Shown here: piece after piece, positions 59,941 through 64,000 of the stretch
Numbering within the stretch: position 1 is the first letter of the stretch
How the letters are laid out: every line of letters starts with the position of its first letter
From: Arcuatula senhousia
Taxonomy: Eukaryota; Mollusca; Bivalvia; Mytilida; Mytilidae
DNA: 64,000 nucleotides
Direction: 5' to 3'
NCBI GenBank assembly: GCA_963971305.1
Contig: OZ020303.1
Coordinates: 38,738,106-38,802,105, forward strand
Made by a program: the position numbers and the translations under genes
Notes under the pieces: generated by a model
Databases searched by the model: none
Told to the model about the DNA's origin: nothing
The model's input: the letters and a program-made list of their open reading frames with translations, nothing else

Positions 59941-60560
59941 AATTTGGTATACATATGCCATAGTACAAGACATCCTCATCTTTTGACCTTGATTGACCTT
60001 TACTTTTAAACTTCCAGAAATTTTATAACAATACATTACAAAAGCAATGTTTTAGTTTCATAAGCACCTTTCATTCCTCAGGGGGATTAAATGAAACTTG
60101 GTATGCATATCTTTATGCATTACCTTAGCATCCCATTTTACCTTGACCTTGATTTTTTAGTTGAATAACTAAAAATTAAAAATAGATGTAACAGAAATGT
60201 TAGAGTTTTCTTAGTACAAAACTTTGAGTCTGAGGTTGATAAAATTGTATGCATGGTTCTGTCTTAGTATGTACAAAAGCAAGAATGCTGCATCCTCATC
60301 TTTTGACCTTGACCTTTTTGCTATGTTAAAGTTTTATGTGCATCTCTATAATTTACAGAATATAAGTTATTGGTTAATGACTTTTAACTTTCTGACTGAG
60401 TTACTAAATTATAAGTTGTATAATTCAAACAGAAGTTGTGGTAAACTTTTATAACAAATTCTAAATACTGGTATAAGGAACTATAAAATAAATGAAAGGA
60501 GTGAAAGACATCATCTTTTGACCTTGACCTTCAATTTCCTGTTGAGCAATCTTGGAAAAA
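59941..60560 (+). repeat. Tandem repeat with TTTTGACCTTGA motif
   Basis: Four degenerate units share CATCTTTTGACCTTGA and AACTTGGTATGCAT-like sequence; motif starts are 59984, 60144, 60304 and 60519. It is non-coding. Confidence 0.65.
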
Positions 60561-61100
60561 TCTTCGAATAAATGAAACCTTAAAATCTAAAATGGAAAAT
60601 CAAATATTGCAGAGGTGTCTCTTGAAACATATGCATAAAATTATTAAGGTTAAGATGCAATCATTTATGTTTTTATTGTGAATGGAGAATATGTAAAATT
60701 TTGGATAAAAAGACAGGGTGTTGTCATGTGGTAAAAATCCACTAAGAACAGTATAGTTAATCGTATAATTAGGATACAAAAGAGTCCCATAGAAGAAAAA
60801 AATCACCCCTAAAATCCAGAACAGAGTTACTTTTATAATTTAATCGTGATAAAACGCACAAAAAAAGTTTCCCATAGTGCCCCAATCCACTTTTTCAAAT
60901 TTTCGCCTTCCCGTAAAATTCGCGGGAAACTTTTTTTTTGGGGGGGGGGGCTAAATCAATATATTAACCTCCTGAGGTATGAAAGGTGCATTTGAAACTT
61001 AAAACTTAAAACATTGCTTTTATTATGTATTGTAATCATAAAAAAATTCATTTGTTAAATGATTTTAATTGATAGAAATCAGCTTCACAATCTATTTTAA

Positions 61101-61258
61101 GAACTTTCCAGAAATGTCCAATGAAAACCAACGAATATTCTGGATATAAATAAATTGCGCTTCAGGAATTATTGTCGCTATTTTTAGTAACAAAGAAAAC
61201 ACTAGAAATCATTCGTGATTGAAAGCAATTTCTCGAAATTTATGGGATGTATATAAAA
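61101..61258 (+). promoter_or_regulatory. Heat-shock promoter: HSEs and TATA box
   Basis: GAACTTTCCAGAA (61101-61113) is a perfect three-unit heat-shock element. Two-unit sites follow: GAATATTC (61133-61140) and TTCTCGAA (61230-61237). TATAAAA lies at 61252-61258, about 105 bp before the sHSP ATG. The layout predicts HSF-driven induction. Confidence 0.85.
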
Positions 61259-61361
61259 GAAAAGACAGAAATGGCTGTGATCAGTAATTGCAAAGCAGAT
61301 ACGAAAGACAGAGTAATTTACCTAATACTATTGCGATACAACATATTCAACGTTTAGAAAA

Positions 61362-61572
61362 ATGGCCTTCGTACCAGTCTTATGGAACAGACAGAACGAC
61401 TTTGGAGACATGTTTGGAGATTTAGACCCATTTGGTGGATGGGGATTTGGTCGTCCTCTATTGGTATCAGCCAGAAGAAGACAACAGGAGAGACCACAAT
61501 CCAATAAGTGGAATTACAGCATAAAGATAGGAGACTTTGATCCACAACATGTCAAAGTGAAAGTAGAAAATG
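61362..61572 (+). CDS. sHSP exon 1
   Basis: It encodes residues 1-70 plus one base, including the start of the alpha-crystallin domain. The ATG context is AAAATGG and the donor is GTAAGT. Confidence 0.93.
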
Positions 61573-64000
61573 GTAAGTGTATAAATGATATTATTTGTAA
61601 CTCTATTTTTTATAATCTTAAATTATTGATCTTTAATTATGGTTAAGCGTTCTATGGCACGTCAAACGTTTCAATATTCAAAACAAATATTGATTCAAAA
61701 GAAAATAATTTATATTCAATATTCATACATATATATGCAATATTTTTCTATTTATATTCAAAAATTAAAATATATGTTCAAAACTTACAAATATATCGTT
61801 GAAAAACCAAAAAATATGTTCAAAACTAATAAATATATTATGCAACATTCTTCTATTTATATATTCAAAAATTAAAATATATGTTCAAAACTTACAAATA
61901 TATATTCAAAAATTAAAAATATATGTTCAAAACTTACAAATATATATTCAAAAACTGGTAAAAATGTATTCAAAACATGTTTTAATAAATATATTCAATA
62001 ATTTTGCGTTATGGATAATATTTGTAATGACATTGCAATTTAATTTGGCTTCACATGCGCCCACCGTTGTGTGAAATAACACGCTTTTTCGTGGAGAAAA
62101 AAAATGAGGAACTCCCTCTTTTTTATGGCTTTTATAAAGTTAAAACAACGACAAATGAGGAACTCCCTCTTTTATATGGCTTTTATAAAGTTAAAACAAC
62201 GAAAAACGACCTCCCTCTCCCATTGTGGTCCGATAGTAACACAAAACACAACACAATTGTGAGACATAATGGGGATGTTGATGTCACTTACTTTCTAAAA
62301 AACCAGACACTTATATAGTCAATCACTATCAGACATAATGGGTATATTGAGGTAATTACTTCCTGCAACAAACAGCCAAACACTTATAAAATCAATCACT
62401 AACAATTGTCCTTCCGTCCATTCGAGGATAAGAAATAAGTAAATGTACTACGTACCCTAAGGTGTGACGGACACGCTGACAATCGGTTTTTGTGTGATGA
62501 TACTTAACCAAGCATTACCTCAATATACCCATTGTGTTGTGTTTTGTGTTACTACCCGGACCACAATGGAAGAGGGAGGTACAAAATTTCAAGACAATTG
62601 GAGCATCCCCGGTGACCACATGCCCCGTGGTGCTTGGATCGTTTCTCGTGGTTCTAACATTATAAAAGCCATAAAAAGAAGGGAGTCCTCATATAGGTAT
62701 AGTCACGACGTTAAACTCCCCAGTCAGGAGTCCTCATTTTTTTCTCATGAAAAAACGTGTTATTTCACACAACGGTGGAGGCATGTGCTACATTGAATAG
62801 CAATGTCATTACAAATAGTACCCAGAATGCAATATTATTGAATATATATATCAATTAAACATGTTTTGAATGTTTTTTCTACAAGTTTTGAATATATATT
62901 TGTAAGTTTTTGAATTGTAAGTTTTTGAATATATATTTGTCATATTTGTAAGTTTTGAACATATATTTTCAATTTTTGAATATATATTTTGTAAGTTTTG
63001 AACATATATTTTTAATTTTTGAATATATATTTGTAAGTTTTGAACATATATTTTAATTTTTGAATATATAAATAGAATAATGTTGCATAATATATTTATT
63101 AGTTTTGAACATATTTTTTGGTTTTTCACCTATATATTTGTAAGTTTTGAACATATATTTTAATTTTTGAATATAAATAGAAAAATATTGCATATATATG
63201 TATAAATATTGAATATAAATTATTTTCTTTTGAATCAATATTTGTTTTGAATATTGAAACGTTGGACGTGCCATAGCGTTCATAGTATGAATATCTTTTT
63301 TTTATGTTATTTACGTAAATGTTAGTTTAACTCCTGTCTATAGACTTTAAATCCACAAACTATTTCGTCTAAAAATCTGTCTTCATAGGCTATTGTATGT
63401 TCGTAGGATTACCGTCAACCCGACTCTACTCAAAAGCACTAGGCGTTTGGGTCCAGAATTTTATTTTATTTTAAATAACGTCTATATAAAAATTTTCATC
63501 TCGCCTCTATACTATTTCCACGAGGGTCAGATTTTTTTTTGTATACACACAATAAATTAAAAATAAAATCGAGTAATTGTGAATCATATGATGCCTAGTT
63601 TAGTCATGGTCTAGCTTTATTGTGCGCATAAGGAACAACTATCTTTTTATAAGTACTATTCAGCGAACACTTTTTCTAAGTGACAAATATTTGAACATCT
63701 CATCTTAAATTTCTATCGTTCGTTTTTGCAGGAAAAGTCATCATATCTGCAAAGTATACAGAAGGGAATGAGGAATGGGGCGATATTGTGGAAAGAAGAA
63801 GGACTGTAAATCTCCCAGAGAATGTCGACCCTGACAAAGTCCACAGCTACATGCGCTCTGATGGTTCTCTCATGCTAGAAGCTCCATACAAGCAGTCGGA
63901 AGAAAAACAAATTGCCGTGGTCCCGTGTGAAAGTGGTGCTATGATGCCTAGCGACAACCAAAGCAACTTGATGAAGTTCCAGGTTGGAAATTTTAATCCA
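61362..64000 (+). CDS. Small heat-shock protein (alpha-crystallin family), partial, 2 exons seen
   Basis: sHSPs are ATP-independent holdase chaperones of the cytosol. Exon 1 (61362-61572) and exon 2 (63732 to the window end) join in phase (G|GA). Residues 1-46 are an Arg/Phe/Gly-rich N-terminus (MFGDLDPFGGWGFGRP). The alpha-crystallin domain is about 48-124 (WNYSIKIGDFDPQHVKVKV, VIISAKYTEG, RRRTVNLPENVDPDKV, GSLMLEAPYK). GSLMLEAP is the expected signature. The chain continues to residue 160 with LMKFQVGNFNP, which resembles the start of the domain again, so a second domain probably follows outside the window. The intron between holds a 1.6-kb foldback element. The exact orthologue is not assigned. 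Confidence 0.93.
61652..63276. mobile_element. 1.6-kb foldback element with CGTT duplication in the sHSP intron
   Basis: It starts CTATGGCACGTC and ends GACGTGCCATAG, with CGTT on both sides. Both arms read inward through TTTCAATATTCAAAACAAAT, GTTGTGTGAAATAACACG and TAACACAAAACACAAC, so nearly the whole element is an inverted repeat around about 62430. The arms contain 40-45 bp sub-repeats (ATGTTCAAAACTTACAAATA). Small ORFs in each arm mirror each other and are not genes. No transposase is visible. Confidence 0.88.
63732..64000 (+). CDS. sHSP exon 2 (truncated by window end)
   Basis: It encodes the rest of the first alpha-crystallin domain and about 36 further residues, ending at VGNFNP. Acceptor TTTTTGCAG. 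The exon stays open at the right edge. Confidence 0.92.

Noticed and set aside
61639..63283. Mirror-image small ORFs in the sHSP intron
   Set aside because: The same peptide appears from both arms of the foldback element and is built of ATTCAAAA-type repeats; not genes.

Overview
The window is animal nuclear DNA, AT-rich and intron-rich, most likely from a bivalve mollusc. The evidence is the gene content (eIF2D, the flagellar gene SPEF2, a small heat-shock protein), the dense population of short hairpin and terminal-inverted-repeat elements, a CR1-type LINE with a PHD-like finger, and several 140-180 bp tandem arrays joined to GTCC/ACGG microsatellites. The species cannot be fixed from sequence alone.

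Three protein-coding genes are supported. (1) eIF2D lies on the minus strand with its ATG at 17867. Eight in-phase exons (226-17867) carry the N-terminal domain, the PUA domain and the start of the winged-helix region; the C-terminal third lies beyond base 1. Its first intron is 10.7 kb and full of transposons. (2) SPEF2 lies on the plus strand (18240-55065). I could join 42 exons with consistent phase from ATG to stop, giving a predicted protein of about 1,914 residues with a CH-like domain, coiled coils, an adenylate-kinase-like domain, long Lys/Ser/Pro-rich linkers and a C-terminal EF-hand-like region. (3) A small heat-shock protein starts at 61362 on the plus strand. It has a TATA box and canonical heat-shock elements; exon 2 runs off the right edge just as a second alpha-crystallin domain seems to begin.

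eIF2D and SPEF2 are head to head: only 372 bp separate the two ATGs. That segment holds an ETS site near eIF2D, a symmetric CCAAT/ATTGG pair in the middle and an X-box-like motif near SPEF2, as expected for a bidirectional promoter serving a translation gene and a ciliary gene.

Most remaining DNA is repeats. Intron 1 of eIF2D holds a decayed CR1 LINE (about 9455-14690) with a nested hAT-like MITE (8-bp target duplication) and a nested short element, a 1.94-kb element with a perfect 8-bp duplication and a palindromic interior, and tandem arrays. The largest SPEF2 intron holds a complete but decayed 3.8-kb piggyBac copy with TTAA ends. The sHSP intron holds a 1.6-kb foldback element. Several tandem arrays share one architecture (short hairpin, GTCC-type microsatellite, 140-180 bp monomers) and may be non-autonomous Helentron-like elements. 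One array carries four perfect 15-bp palindromic estrogen-response-element sequences. Nothing here is a CRISPR, operon or phage-type system. The most unusual items are the nuclear-receptor motifs in arrays, the perfect 95-bp palindrome at 353-447, the 1.94-kb and 1.6-kb inverted-repeat elements and the probable double-domain sHSP.
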